DNA of 64,000 bases, taken from positions 120,974,270 through 121,038,269 of the forward strand of contig CM076995.1 in the NCBI GenBank assembly GCA_039090855.1. Direction: 5' to 3'. This stretch comes from Macrothele yani. Its lineage: Eukaryota; Arthropoda; Arachnida; Araneae; Macrothelidae. Under the pieces are notes generated by a model. That model was not told the DNA's origin, ran no database searches, and saw only the letters and a list, made by a program, of their open reading frames with translations. Below are positions 31,971 through 43,657 of this stretch, in pieces. Within the stretch, counting starts at the first letter, position 1; every line of letters starts with the position of its first letter. The position numbers and the translations under genes were made by a program.

Positions 31971-33325
31971 TATACATCCCTGCCCTCAAGACAAATTTCT
32001 CGGAAAAACTTCCCATGTTCTTTGTCCGGCAGTGAATAGCAGCTGTAGAGGAAGATATATTTTACATTTCTTCGCCTTTCATGATTTTTCACACTACGTG
32101 TGTACGCTAGTGTTATGCAAGATACAATGGAGAATTTCATTATTACTTACTACTGAAAATTTTCCCCTTTTCTACTGGAAATTCTCAACTTTTTCCTATT
32201 TCTGTTGCATGCACTCGGATTCAGAAATTTTACAGAAAAATTAGCAATCAGAATTATTGTTATCGCGAAATCTCTGTAGTATCTTCCAAGAAGAGAAACG
32301 GCATGGTCCGATTTTCTGGGGAGGGCAAAAGCCACCTCTCCTTCCCCCTTCCTTATGGGCGTCCATGCTTATTACCACTATGGATTCGATCGAATGAAAA
32401 AGATGAATAAAAGGATTATTTTACAAGCTTAACAGTAAAAAGAAATGGATGAGGTTTTTAGTCAGCTTAAAAATCCAGCAAATGCAAAAATTTTGCCCTT
32501 CAGAAGACGGGGGGGGGGGGGGTTCCTTGTGCCCTTCCCTCTGCAACCATCCTTGAACCGAGGACATATGTGCGTAATAAAACCTTTATTAATTTTTGAT
32601 TCAATAATTGGGTTTCTCTCTCCTAACACCTCTGAATTTAGGAATTGCCGCTGAAGATTGAATATTCCTGCCCAATTAAATATAAAATGTGGGAAGGGAC
32701 TGGTCAAAAAATAAATATAAAACTAAATAACACAGGGTTTGTAAACCATTGGATATAGCTACAGTTACTTTTTTAGCACGCCTTTATTATAATTATTATT
32801 ATTGGGGGGGGGGGCACGTACTTATAATATCACTGTGTTCGTCCGTTCGTCTGTCTGTGTTCACCACAACTCTACGCCTCTTTTTAGTGTGATTAAAAAA
32901 AAAATTCCCATTGGTAAGTCTGAACTGGGAGAAAGAAGATCAATAGCGTTTGGTATTTTTCTGATTAATTATCTTGCCGCTAGAAAAAGGCAGATTCTAC
33001 TAACCTTGAAATATATTTTCCAAACCATAGCTTTTAAAGATCTGGTTTTAGAAAAAAAAAAAAATCTGCCTGATACTTTTTACCACTAAGATCATTTTGC
33101 GTACACTTTCTACTTTAAACAGCGCACAACTTCTTGCTAGGAGGCGTAAATGGATATAATTTTTTTCTTGATATCTCTGCTTTTAAACGTCCGGTATGAC
33201 AAACTGTTTCACATTGTGAGGAATAATTTGAATTTATTATATTTACTGACTTTCATAACGAACAGTTTTGTTTCTTGGGGGGTGAAGGCATATTTATACT
33301 CGTGTTTGCAACTGCGTTTTCGCTA
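31971..33325. other. No gene seen
   Basis: Contains G-runs at 32510-32522 and 32804-32814 and ATT repeats near 32790. Short frames have no recognisable domain. Confidence 0.4.
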
Positions 33326-33539
33326 TTACGAGGGTTATAACAAAAGTTCTGCACACGTTAATCTAAAACGGAAGCATATGATGCAATCTGGAAAATGATT
33401 GCGTCATGTCGAGGTCAGACTCTCAGCAACTCAGTGGTGTCAGAACGACGCGCTATCATTTTCGTGGGATGGTTTGGAAATGGAAGCGTGCAGCTTCTCA
33501 GGTCAAGTCACAGTGTTATAATATAGGAACTCTTCTCCG

Positions 33540-33936
33540 ACACAGATCCGCACTGCCTTGGAAGAAGTTTGTGGAGAAGGAACTTTTGATCGAAGCACAA
33601 TTTTACGCTGAGCATCGCGCTTTCGGGGGCCGAAGCAGCATCGAAGATGATCACTGCTCAGGCCATCCTCAAACGGCGAAAGACAAAACATCTGTCACCA
33701 TTGTTGCAACGAAGAGAATCACCGTTTGACAGTCGAGGAGATTGCTCATCAGGAAAATTTGTCCACCATGTCTGTTCATCGGATTTTGACCGACTCACTG
33801 GGAAAAATAAAAATCGCCGCCCCCTGGGTGCCCCATCAACTCACCCCCGAGCAGAAGGCAGCCACAGTGAGCATCGCACAGGAACACCTCCACAGGTTCG
33901 AAAGGGAGGGCGACATCTTCCTGAACAGAATTGTCG
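33540..33936 (+). pseudogene. mariner transposase, N-terminal part
   Basis: After a damaged start, one frame carries AFGGRSSIEDDHCSGHPQTA, as in mariner helix-turn-helix regions. The adjacent frame (from 33726) carries LTVEEIAHQENLSTMSVHRI, the second HTH, and APWVPHQLTPEQK, which is the mariner WVPHxL motif. It ends near LNRIVA, directly before where the first catalytic Asp is expected. Confidence 0.75.
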
Positions 33937-34964
33937 CAATGGACCTTATTCACCTCGCATTGCATCATGGGAAAGCCTTTCCGTGGCAGAGGACTAACAA
34001 CAGTGTGTTTACATGCGTTTTCCCATTGCTTAATATAGCGTTACGTTGCAAGGGTTTAGGAAAATCGCGATTTTCGTAAATTTATTAGCGATATGTCTAA
34101 TTTTTGCTCATCGTATGGTTGTGCTAATAAATCCTGCAACCTAAATTGTGTAGACGAAAGAAAAACATTTCTTAATTTTCCTCTGAAAAAGACAAATTAT
34201 TAAAGGAATGGCTGTGTATTCCAATCCGATGTGCACTCTCCAATATGTTCTGTCCACTTTAACGAAAAAACTTTTGGTTATTATGACACTACGAATCAAA
34301 GGCAGTTGAAACCTCGTAGTATTCCTTCGAATTTCAAAATAGAAAAAAAAAAAAAAAAAGAAAAGAAACACGAAAAAAAGGTAGGAGAAAATTGATGGAA
34401 TATTTGGATCGGTAAAATACGAATTAAGTTCTACTTTCCTCAAAGAATAAATCAAACATATCTATAATTTCCCTTTTATTTAATGTTACGCATTTATTTT
34501 ATTTTTAAGCAGATTGCCTAGCGTGCGAACCCTAGTTTGCTTCCTTATTACGTAGTATTTGTCAGAGCTCCTAAATGTTTTTGTTTTACAAAACCAGGTA
34601 CTCAATTTTATGTTTCAGATATGTCGCCAACGTCTGACAATAAGTACATGAAAATTTAATATACTGTGTACGAGAAATGCTACATTAAAAACTTCATGAT
34701 GACTAACGGCGATGGTCTCCTGCGTCATGCGAAATAAAAATCGAACACGAAATGGTCTTGGTATATTTTTGCAACCTTGATTTGTTCTTTTAAGAAATTA
34801 ATTTCTTCTTCTTCGCCCTATAGCTCTATTAATTCCTCGGCAAAATCCATGACGTTAGGATTGTAAAAATTAGCCAACAGTAAGGGATAATCAAATAGCG
34901 AAAACATTGAATCAGCATCCATGTTGGTCCGCATAAATCCACTTCTGACTTCACATCAATAAGG
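33937..34964 (+). mobile_element. Insertion in mariner carrying a THAP-domain remnant (P-element-like?)
   Basis: The block separates mariner LNRIVA from its VDEIW. Its ends share GGACCTTATT as a short inverted repeat (about 33940 and 34962). From the ATG at 34094 the frame has CSSYGCANKSC, a Pro/Lys segment (FLNFPLKK), and after a frameshift CSVHFNEKTF and LKPRSIPSNF. This is the C...C...C-x2-H and terminal pattern of a THAP DNA-binding domain, the N-terminal module of P-element transposases. No 8-bp TSD or rest of a transposase is visible, so the P-element link is inference. Confidence 0.45.
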
Positions 34965-35519
34965 TCCGTTGATGAGATTTGGACCCGTGATTTTGAGCCA
35001 GAACTGAAGTCACAATCAATCTGGCTCAAAGTATCGTCGGCTCGGCAACAATACAAAGGGAAGCAAATGATTATTTTTGCGTACGATGCCCAGGGTTTTG
35101 TGGTCTCTGATCGAGTGCCGGTAGGGGAAAATGTCAACACACAATATTATCGTGACTTTCTGAGGACAAAGTTGTGACCGGAAATTCGCCAAAATTCCCC
35201 CAACTTGCTGGAAGCGGGAGTAATCTTGCTGCATGACAATGCATCGTGTCACAGTGCAGCTTCAGTACGAGGACTTTTGTCGAAATATGTCTGGGAAACT
35301 TTATCCCACCCACCATACAGCCCTGATCTCAGTCCACCCGACTTTGATCTTTTCCCAAAGTTAAAAAATCGGCTCCGTGGCATCCGCAACGAATCGCCGG
35401 ACGAACTGTCATTGGACATGACCCGAGTAATACGACAGCTGAACAAAGACGACGTACGACAGGGCATCCAGGACATACCTCACGGCTGCCAAGCTATCAT
35501 TAGCAGCCGAGGGGAGTAA
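34965..35519 (+). pseudogene. mariner transposase, catalytic part
   Basis: The frames read VDEIWTRDFEPELKSQS (first catalytic Asp), IIFAYDAQGFVV, an in-frame stop near 35176, then VILLHDNASCHSA (second Asp) and HPPYSPDLSPPDFDLFPKLK (third acidic residue, mariner YSPDL motif). The stop codon and the split make it inactive. Confidence 0.85.
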
Positions 35520-35610
35520 ATTGAATGGTAATAACGTAAGTTTTCTCCGTTACTTCACATTTTTCTCAAAAATTGACTGTGTGCAGAACTTTTGTTAGGA
35601 CCCCTCGTAA

Positions 35611-36607
35611 AATCTCTACTGAAAAAAAAAAAAAAAAAAAGAGCAAGAAGGATGACACCGAATTTTCGGGTGTAATGAGAACGTCATTAGAATTATGTCA
35701 CACACACACATAGGCGCCATCAGGATAGGGTTTTAAGATTTTAAATCCCCTCCAGATCCCAGAATATTTTGTTTCAGGATTCGCATTTTTTAATATCTAT
35801 CACCTATATCTGTGTCTCAGATTGATTCAATTTTCTTCTCCACAGAGCGATCCTGAGAAAAATTGTAAACAATTTGAGTTTCTATACTCTAACCTGACCC
35901 AACAGCATGAACGGCACAGACATTTTTTCCACTGGCCAACCTCATTGAGTCGAAAAGGGGGGATAAACTTGTCCTTGTGAAGTCGTGAAACCAGGGTAGG
36001 TGCTGCTTTAACAACCTACAGTATGGTGCCCTAACTGTAGCTATTCTAACCCAATAGGGTCTAACTCGATAGGTTGGGGCAGAAGAATGAGTTTTAAGGA
36101 TTTTCTGTTGCCGGCCACTCTGCACCAAAATTCGTCCGACAAAACAGATTTTTGTGGTCAAGCTTCCAAGTCAGTGACCAGTATTATAGATTATCTGGAA
36201 GTTATTGTGCATTCAATGAAACATGCCACTGAACAATAAAAATAAAAAGCAGTCGCCATTAGTCGTTCTGACGGGAGACACACATTTCTTCCGTTAATGC
36301 ATCGACGACAGTTTGTTAAGACCAAGGGAGTTACAATACGATATCTGGAGATGCCCTTGTCAATCGAGCAGTGATACTTTGCGTGAAGCCTACTCGTATA
36401 ACCGTGAGCGGCGGCTATTAAAGTGTGGGAAAGCTGGTGGTTATGAGGTTATTGCAATGCATTTTGTGTTGGCCGAATCGCATTCTTTCGTGGCAAATGT
36501 TTCATCTAATTTTGCATCGCAATTTGCGGCCGATGTGTGAGGAAACGCTAGATTTACAAAATTCTTAATTATTCCAAGTAATTTTGTTGTTGTTTTTAGA
36601 TTGGAAG
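35611..36607. other. No gene seen
   Basis: A-run at 35622-35640 and a CA repeat near 35700. No coding frame with a recognisable domain. Confidence 0.4.
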
Positions 36608-36808
36608 TTTAACGATCACCGTGAGCAACTCAATGGGCTATAAGCAGTCGCCCGTTCCTGATTTAGGGTCACTGGTTTCCGGGAAGGGAGAGAGCCAGTG
36701 CCGTAAGACAAACACAACATCCATACCTCACCGGGATTCGAACCCGCACCCCTTTCGAACGAATGACCAGAAGCCATCGCTTACACCACTGGGTCACCGG
36801 GGCGGCCA
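36608..36808 (-). repeat. tRNA-derived SINE, family 1 (best-preserved head)
   Basis: On the minus strand it reads GTGACCCAGTGGTGTAAG (A-box region) and GGTTCGAATCC (B box near 36730). The family body ATGGATGTTGTGTTTGTC..., GGGCGACTGCTTATAGCC and GAGTTGCTCACGG follows. This copy has both Pol III boxes. Confidence 0.85.
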
Positions 36809-36917
36809 AGTCACCGTCCCATTTCTATGTTAAATTGAAATTCATGAAATGTTAGTGCCAATTCAAAACAAAACATAACGTTCAAATTGAGAACTTTAAT
36901 CGTCAATGGAGCATAAG

Positions 36918-37541
36918 CAGGGGCGGATTGGCTGTCGCAAAAGGGCCTCGGAAAATTTTGCAAATGGGCCCCCGTTCAGTTGTAGTTCTGCGGTACTATT
37001 GTATCACAACTGAAAACCAATTGTTTTTTTATTTATTTCAGAAACAAAACAAAAAGTCCAGTTGCTCTGGAAACAGTGGCAAGCATAGTAGGGGGAGGGG
37101 GTAAAAAGTACACCCGTCATCCTTAAATTGAAGTGGGTGTTGCGGAAAAATTTTCATCGGCCCATGCCAAGATTTTACCGCAGAAAAATTGTACTCGAAG
37201 TTTTCCGTTGTGGACAATCACAGAAATTTCAAATTATTTAAATATCGTGGCAAACTCACTTAATCGACGTGGGAAAAGCGAATAATCAGGTTTAAATCAC
37301 TAGTTTAGTTAGTTATGTATGTAATTGTTCTGGAGAAGCTTCTAATTTTGGACACACTCAAAATTTATATTTGTTTAAAATTTTCTCTTAAGAACGCTGA
37401 AGTAAGAACATTAAATTAAAAAAAAAGAATTTTATATAGCATTTTCATGTTTGACAGATTGTAAAATAATCTTGGTTTTCATACCTTTGAGTTTCCTGTT
37501 CTTAAATTTTCAACGAAGTGGGCTGAAATTCCAGCAAATAT

Positions 37542-37585
<44 letters not shown>

Positions 37586-38932
37586 TGCTACTACCAAAAT
37601 TATATTGGAGTTCTACCAAATATCCTTTCGCATAAGACATGATTTTAAAATTTAAATAAATGAAAATAAATACAGAATTTTACACTGTAAAATTTTCTAT
37701 TTGTACTGCAATTTTTGTAATTTTTCTATTGTGGACAATCACAGTTAGAAATTTAAAGAATTTTAAATATCGTGGCGAACAGATTCTTCATTTAGTGATC
37801 ATGTATTCGTATGTGTTTCAATTACAAAACGTGCTTTTATGCTGCGGTTATGTATTGTAAAGACACCTTACTAAATAACGTAAACAAAACATTCTGCAAC
37901 TTCATGTTGAAATGGTATTTCTGTAAATGCCTTCATCTGCAGCAATTGTCAGTTATCACAAGGAGCGTAGGCTGTGTAGGTAGAACATTTCGGGGGAAAG
38001 GGTTCGTAAATTAACACTCCCGCAAATAATTTTACAGTTATTTCAAAATAAGTTCTTGATATTATTAGCTTTCACTCTGAATTCTGTGTTGTCATACAAT
38101 GGATAGTACATCCCATAATGACCATTACCTAGCATTGTTCTGCAACTTTATCAAACATGGGTGAGTATTTTCACTACTTTAACTAAAGCAGTGAAATTTT
38201 TTAGCCCTGTTCAGCCCCACTCCAATGCTGTTAACATACGTATAGAAATAGATAGACATCCCTTCCCCACTCCGCAGTTGAGAAAAACATCTGTTAATTG
38301 CACGGGAAGGAAGGAGTGGAAGTTTGGAAGAGGAGATTTTTTTAATGCCTAAACAGATTAATCATAGTTTTCGGGCTCGTTCGGGCCCGGGCTCTATGTT
38401 ACAATATAAAATTCGGGCTCGGGCGGGCTAGGGCTGACATACTTTGGGCTCAGACGGGCTCGGGCTCTTAAAATTGAGCCCGAACTCTGCTTTTATGTGC
38501 ACAGCAGTAATGCCTCCTACAACCAACAGGAGTAAAATCAACCACCCCCTCCCTTCCTTGTGGAATATATAGAACATTTTGTACACCCCCCCCCCCTGCT
38601 CTCCCGCAATATACGGTACATTTATTCTCGTTCCTCAGCTACTAAGTGAACCCAGAAGTTCGCAAACACACATGGCCCATCTATTGTAGTTGGGATTCTA
38701 GCAGTTGCCTGGTCAGGGGATTTCTTCCCCTAATTCAAAATAGAAGTCCCCCCCGCTTGTTATAATTGCATTATGTGTATTTCGTTTATAAAAAAAGTGT
38801 TATGGTTTAGTTGTGTGTTTAAAACAACTGAACTGAAAACATTTTTAAGAAAGTAAAAAAGAAAGAGACAAAATATACGTAAGGGGACCAACGGGAAATG
38901 TCTAAGTGTCCCGGTGGGCCAATCCGCCCCTG
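36918..38932. mobile_element. hAT-like element with CAGGGGCGGATTGGC ends, no transposase
   Basis: The left end CAGGGGCGGATTGGC and right end GCCAATCCGCCCCTG are perfect 15-bp inverted repeats. Flanking 8-mers AGCATAAG and ACCAAAAG agree at 6 of 8 positions, possibly a decayed 8-bp TSD. The interior (2.0 kb) holds a GA repeat (37546-37582), a diverged direct repeat (about 37180-37258 and 37717-37786, sharing TGTGGACAATCACAG) and a GGGCTCGGGC-rich patch (38370-38480). No transposase frame was found. Confidence 0.6.
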
Positions 38933-39789
38933 ACCAAAAGCCATTCCGCGAATCAACACTTCCCAGTGGCAAAACTGTTTGGTACAAAAATTGGCAAAAA
39001 AAATATATATATATATATATTCCTCGCCATAAACCCTATTAGTATCAAAAGTAATTTCTTAAATCGGCTTTTAGAAGCGGAGACATTATCATCATAGAGA
39101 TTTACATTAACTCCCCCTAGTGGGAAAACTAAACACTATTTTTAGAAAACAAGTGCACATAAATGTTTTCCGCGGTGAGTGGCGTCTAACTAAAAAAGAA
39201 AAATTTTCAGATAGATTTTTAAAAGCGGAGATACAATTGCAAATATGTCAAAAATAGAAATATGCACTTACGCCCCCTAGTGGCAAACTGTTTTTTACAG
39301 AGCAGTCAACAATGGCACACGAGCAGGGCGTCGCCTCCCGTAATAATACAGTCCCTGGATATAAGACCTGTAGGAATTTGGAGGTGGACGAGGTTTCTCT
39401 TCAGATCCTGTTAGGACACGACCAAAGGAAAAATAATATCTTGGGTAGACATCTGGCAACCCGTACATACGTTTTACAGGATGCCGTTTTGTTTTGGGCA
39501 TATACGCGCAATAGTTAGTATTGAGTTTCGTAATTTTCTGTTCTTTCCAGTATACCTATACAAAATACGACACGTTTTTTGGATTCCTCATAAAATATCC
39601 TATAAGTTAGGACTATTTTTAGACCTCTGGGACCCTTGGCTGTGAATATTGAAGGAGAAAACAAAACAAAAACCCGAAAAAACAATACAAGGTAAGAATA
39701 TATAATGATGTATTGAAGTATCACTATTAAATTACGATACATAAGGAATCACAAATTATGCACAGTGTAAAATGATCATTTTAAGTATT
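38933..39789. other. No gene seen; diverged direct duplication around CCCCCTAGTGG
   Basis: Two ~170-bp copies (about 38940-39125 and 39140-39300) share GGCAAAAAA..., TTTTAGAAGCGGAGA, and CCCCCTAGTGGxAAACT. A TA repeat lies at 39003-39020. No gene. Confidence 0.45.
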
Positions 39790-42125
39790 TTATGCATGTT
39801 TCTGAATGTCACAAGACAAGTTCCATTTGCAAAATGACGTACAAGAAACATTGTTTCTGTAGCACCTGCATCGTTTTGAATGACAGCTTTTGCAAGTACA
39901 GGTAAGAATCATATCTTCAGGTAGTTCACCTGGCGAGAATGATGCGTCATCAGCATTGCTTGTCCATCCAAAATTAGTTGGGGCTAATGGGTCGTCCATC
40001 ATTAACACTGTAGAGCATGAGTATACCATGTAAAATGATCTTTTCAGGTGACCTTGTAATGAAGAGCTTGTGCAAGGGAAGCCTTGTAAGTTTGGAATGC
40101 CAGCTTTCGTCATTATTTCAAATCGAAGTGCATCAAATGTTTTGCACACGGATACTGGTTTTAAAACCTTCACCAAGTACTCCTCAGCTAACTTAAAGGA
40201 TTGCTTATTTGGAGGATAACGTCTGCCAAAATTGTGGAGATATTTTTCTGGTTCTGCCTTGAGCGATGACAATTTGGTGCCTATCTTACTGGTCACATCA
40301 GAGCCTGTATGAAAATGAGTAGCAAGAAGGACGTCTGTAGTAGCACCTATCTTGTCCACAAGAGTATGAATTATCGTATATGATGCCGACTTTCACATCT
40401 ACAGTTCAGAGAGTCCATTTTCATTAAGAAACTTGTAGAAATGAATGAGTATCACAAAAACACCTGTGTCACTTGAAAGCACAACGATACGCTGTAAACC
40501 TTCTTTAACAGCGTGGAAAACATGAGGGATGTCACGTAAGTCGGCCTCCTCAACAGTTACTAGAAGAATGTCCTTGATTTGTGTGAAGCTTTTATCTTTT
40601 ATCGCTAAGGCGGGAGTATATGTCCACTTTCAAGCTACACGCCGCTGAGGATAGTTTCCCATTGTCGATTAACTGTTACTGTCTTCAGAAACTCGCTCTC
40701 AGGGCATCTTGAATCAGAATTTTGTTGTCAGCTGATGCCCAAAATCTTTCGATCTGTACAGATCAGATCATATGTAGAGGATTTTAGGAAGGGAGTGTCT
40801 GACCCCAGGTCTTAAACAACCCTTAGAAATAGGAAGCTAGGAGATTTGGGCTAGAGTGCCCGATAGGAAAGTCACACGGAAGCGAGGTAGAAAGGGGGAG
40901 GAAAACGCCCTTATTTATTACCGGGGGGCCAGTACCCGGAGGTCCGACGGCTTAACGTGCCCATCCGACGCACGGCGGGTATTTAGTGGTTCGAACGTTC
41001 GTACCTGCCCAGGATCGAACCTGAGGTTATCTCCATGGCAGTCACGAACGCTTACCACTAGGCTACCCGCTGCCCTCGATCTGTACAGGAAGCTTCGTAA
41101 TGGTATATAGCAATGGATGTCAACGGTAGTGGTTGCACAGAAGATCTTCTTTCTCTCTCAGCATCTTTGATTGACGATTGAAGGTAGCTGTCAAAAACAT
41201 AGTCCACACGACTGAATTTACAAACATTATTAAAATTACTGTCAAAGATTGTAAACATATCTTCAAATGTGTCATTTCCCTTAACTGGCAGCCTTCCAAT
41301 CTGACTCATGACATAAACAACCACATTGTTTTTCAGGGTATGCTGTTTTTGGAAATTTCTGTCAGTAGTGTCTAATTTTTTCAACACAGACATGAGTTGA
41401 GACTTCATGGGTTTGATAGTAGCGCCATTCTCGTCTAATAAGGCAGAAGGTGAAAAATCGTAGGTTAGAATCTCTGTCATTGTCATTCCTCTCTCCTTCG
41501 CAATATCAATTTTTCTCTGAACCAGCAAATGGTCTTTGATGGCATTTTTCACAGTTTGCTTTTTTGTCTGCATATCTGGTTGTGCTACACTTAGAAAAGA
41601 GGGTAGCTTTTGCTGGTGAGTAGGCGCTGATAGTGGCTTTGAGCGTGTTATAAACCTTTCCTTTCGAAACATGCAGAAAACTTCTTGTGCTGTCACTACA
41701 AATTGGAGCATCTTCTTAGCACTGTTGTAAAGCCTAACTTTACCTTTTACAAGGTATGGGTTTTCTCTGATTTCAACATACTGGAGCATCTGTTGGATGT
41801 TGGCTTCCATTCTATTTCTGAGACTTCCTGTTAACTCATGATTCATTATCAGCTCATAGTCAACTGGTGTAATATTCAGCAGCCTTTGAAATGTTTTTCT
41901 TATGAGGAGGACTTAATGGTAAGCAAGCTCCCATTCAGCAATGTATTCCTTCCTTTTTGTTTGGCCAATGATCCCTCCGGCTGACTTCTGTGAACGGTTT
42001 ATTCTTTGTTCGAGAGCCATGTCGATCCCCACTGCATTAAACTTTCCATTTGTTCTTCGAACAGCAAAATGACCATTTTTGAATCGGTCAAATACATCAG
42101 GATAACGACATTTTAATACAGACAT
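39790..42125 (-). pseudogene. Uncharacterised CXC-tailed protein family, broken, split by a SINE
   Basis: Minus-strand fragments in order: 42125-41913 (HPD/YPDVF.RFKNGHFAVRRT-like, VGIDMALEQRINRS, SAGGIIGQTKR), 41846-41090 (long helical middle), a SINE at 40762-41075, then RFWASADNK and VVLSSDTGVFVILIHFYKFL in decayed frames, and 40359-39790. The last part has THFHTGSDVTSKIGTK, RRYPPNKQSF and a Cys-rich tail CTCKSCHSKRCRCYRNNVSC. I recognise an animal multi-copy family with an SSDTDVFV / GCDVTSK core and a CXC-like Cys tail. No function is established to my knowledge. Multiple frameshifts and the SINE make it dead. Confidence 0.6.
40762..41075 (-). repeat. tRNA-derived SINE, family 2, with 13-bp TSD
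   Basis: It is flanked by TCGATCTGTACAG at 40749-40761 and 41076-41088. On the minus strand the head has an A box (TAGCCTAGTGG) and a B box (GGTTCGATCC); the tail ends in a GATCT-type repeat. It matches the two copies at 63107 and 63436. It is inserted in the CXC-tailed pseudogene. Confidence 0.85.
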
Positions 42126-42352
42126 TTGACGTGGACTAGGAACATCAAACAGAAGCCATCGCTCTTTCCACGTTTATAAGTGAGCCACGGAAAAATTCTC
42201 ATTGGTGCAGAGAAAGCATGTCCAGGGCGTAACTGGAAGACCCTGGGTTCGATTCCCGGTGACGGCTAATGATAATTTTTTCGTGACTAACTTATAAACG
42301 TGGAAAGAGCGATGACTTCTGTTTGATGTTCCTAGTCCACGTCAAATGTCTA
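42118..42352. repeat. Imperfect palindrome with tRNA-like motif in the loop
   Basis: Arms about 42118-42205 and 42265-42352 are reverse complements, with GACGTGGACTAGGAACATCA on the left and TGATGTTCCTAGTCCACGTC on the right. They are near perfect outside and diverged toward the centre. The ~58-bp middle contains GGGTTCGATTCCCGG, a B-box-like stem-loop. The left arm overlaps the start of the CXC-family fragment at 42125, so the palindrome includes or duplicates that sequence. Confidence 0.75.
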
Positions 42353-42883
42353 CATTAAAAATTGCGTTTTTCTACTACTCTCTTTCTTAGACATTCGCTC
42401 AGAGGACTTTTCCGTTAACCGGAAATACAAACACTAAATTTAACAAAAAATTCATTTTATATGACCAAATTTCTGTGAATTCGAAAAATTCACGTACGTT
42501 TATCCATCCGAGTTCTCTAAAATCTTAAAATGGTTGCACCCGCCACATGTTTTGAGTGCTTAAATATTTCTTGGGGAGGGGGCTAACGGGTGGGCTCAAA
42601 GAAAAGTTGGGTGGATTGAAGCCCACCTGTAATGTCGCGCCTGCTAGGCAAGACCAGATCAAGCCAATAAGCAAGGTAAGCAAGTCATTGCGGCACCTTC
42701 TCTAGATCGGCAACTTTGACGACGCAACTCCGGTAAAATTTAAAATGTTGAATAACTTCTGTGCGAAAAATAAAATAATTCTGGTGCTCCTACACCCTTA
42801 TTTCGCATAGCAGAGAACAAGGTGCGGTTTTTATTTAAAAGAAGAACTGACCAATTTTTCTTACCTGCCTCTTAGGCCACAGG
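42353..42883. other. No gene seen
   Basis: No coding or RNA feature supported. Confidence 0.4.
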
Positions 42884-43518
42884 CAGAGGCGTAGCTAGGA
42901 CGGGGCAGACGGGGTGGCTGCCCCGAGCGCAGCGCAAGTGAGGGCGCAAAAATCACTGCTTGCAGTCTGACTAAAATTGGAATTTAGACTTTTATACCAG
43001 TTTCTGGCACACTTAAAGTTCAAATTTCTTCCTCAAGATGTTCAGGGGATGCTAGCTACTTACATTCAGAAATGAAGGCGCAATTGCACAGTTCGTCGAA
43101 CTAAAGAAGAACTGCGGCCTTTGTGGAAAACAATAGAGCCCACAGTTTTTCTTTAGTTGAATGGAAAAGGATGTCGGTTTTCTTTACTTGGATGGATAAG
43201 GATATCGTTTCTTTTCAGTTGCATGTAGAACATAAGGATGTCGCTTTTCTTTAGTTCGATGTATATACGGATGTCGCTCACTTTGTTGAAGATTCTCTGA
43301 GGCCTATTCTATCATTACTGTGACTGCGAGTCACGACTGCCATTTACATTTGACCCGTTTGATGTGATGCTGAAAGTCTGAACTCCGAAACATGCGCAAA
43401 GCTGTACACACACACTCACACACACGCGCGCGCGTGTGTGCGTGTAACAGAAAAACAGATGGGAGGCGCAACATTTTGCGGTTTGTCTCGGGAGCAAAAA
43501 TACCTAGTTACGCCTCTG
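42884..43518. mobile_element. hAT-type MITE (CAGAGGCGTAGCTAGG ends)
   Basis: 635 bp between CAGAGGCGTAGCTAGG and CCTAGTTACGCCTCTG, 15 of 16 terminal bases inverted. Flanking 8-mers GCCACAGG and GCCTCAGG differ at one base, fitting an 8-bp hAT target duplication. No transposase. A CACACGCGCG tract lies inside near 43410-43440. Confidence 0.8.
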
Positions 43519-43657
43519 GCCTCAGGCTATTTCACTTTGTCGCATCTATCACCACATTGTTTTTTGTTTTGTTTTTTCCCTTTCACTTCTTTCTTTTTCC
43601 GAGGGAATGAAACTCTCATCCCGCTTCAGTGTGTCATCATCATCATCATCATCATTG

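Larger units (their letters stand above)
33326..35610 (+). mobile_element. mariner-type DNA transposon, interrupted by a ~1-kb insertion
   Basis: The terminal inverted repeats are TTACGAGGGTTATAACAAAA at 33326-33345 and its imperfect reverse complement ending CCTCGTAA at 35610. The inner TIR shares AACAAAAGTTCTGCACAC. The transposase is split in two by other sequence between about 33937 and 34964 and also carries frameshifts. A TA target duplication could not be placed cleanly. Confidence 0.8.

Noticed and set aside
32510..32522. G-runs (also 3580, 32804 and 15370) as G-quadruplex signals
   Set aside because: Single homopolymer runs without spaced G-tracts.
42200..42270. tRNA gene in the loop of the 42-kb palindrome
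   Set aside because: Only the T-arm-like GGGTTCGATTCCCGG is convincing; there are no D or anticodon arms.
43410..43441. CA/CG tract as a regulatory Z-DNA element
   Set aside because: A simple repeat inside a MITE; nothing links it to a promoter.
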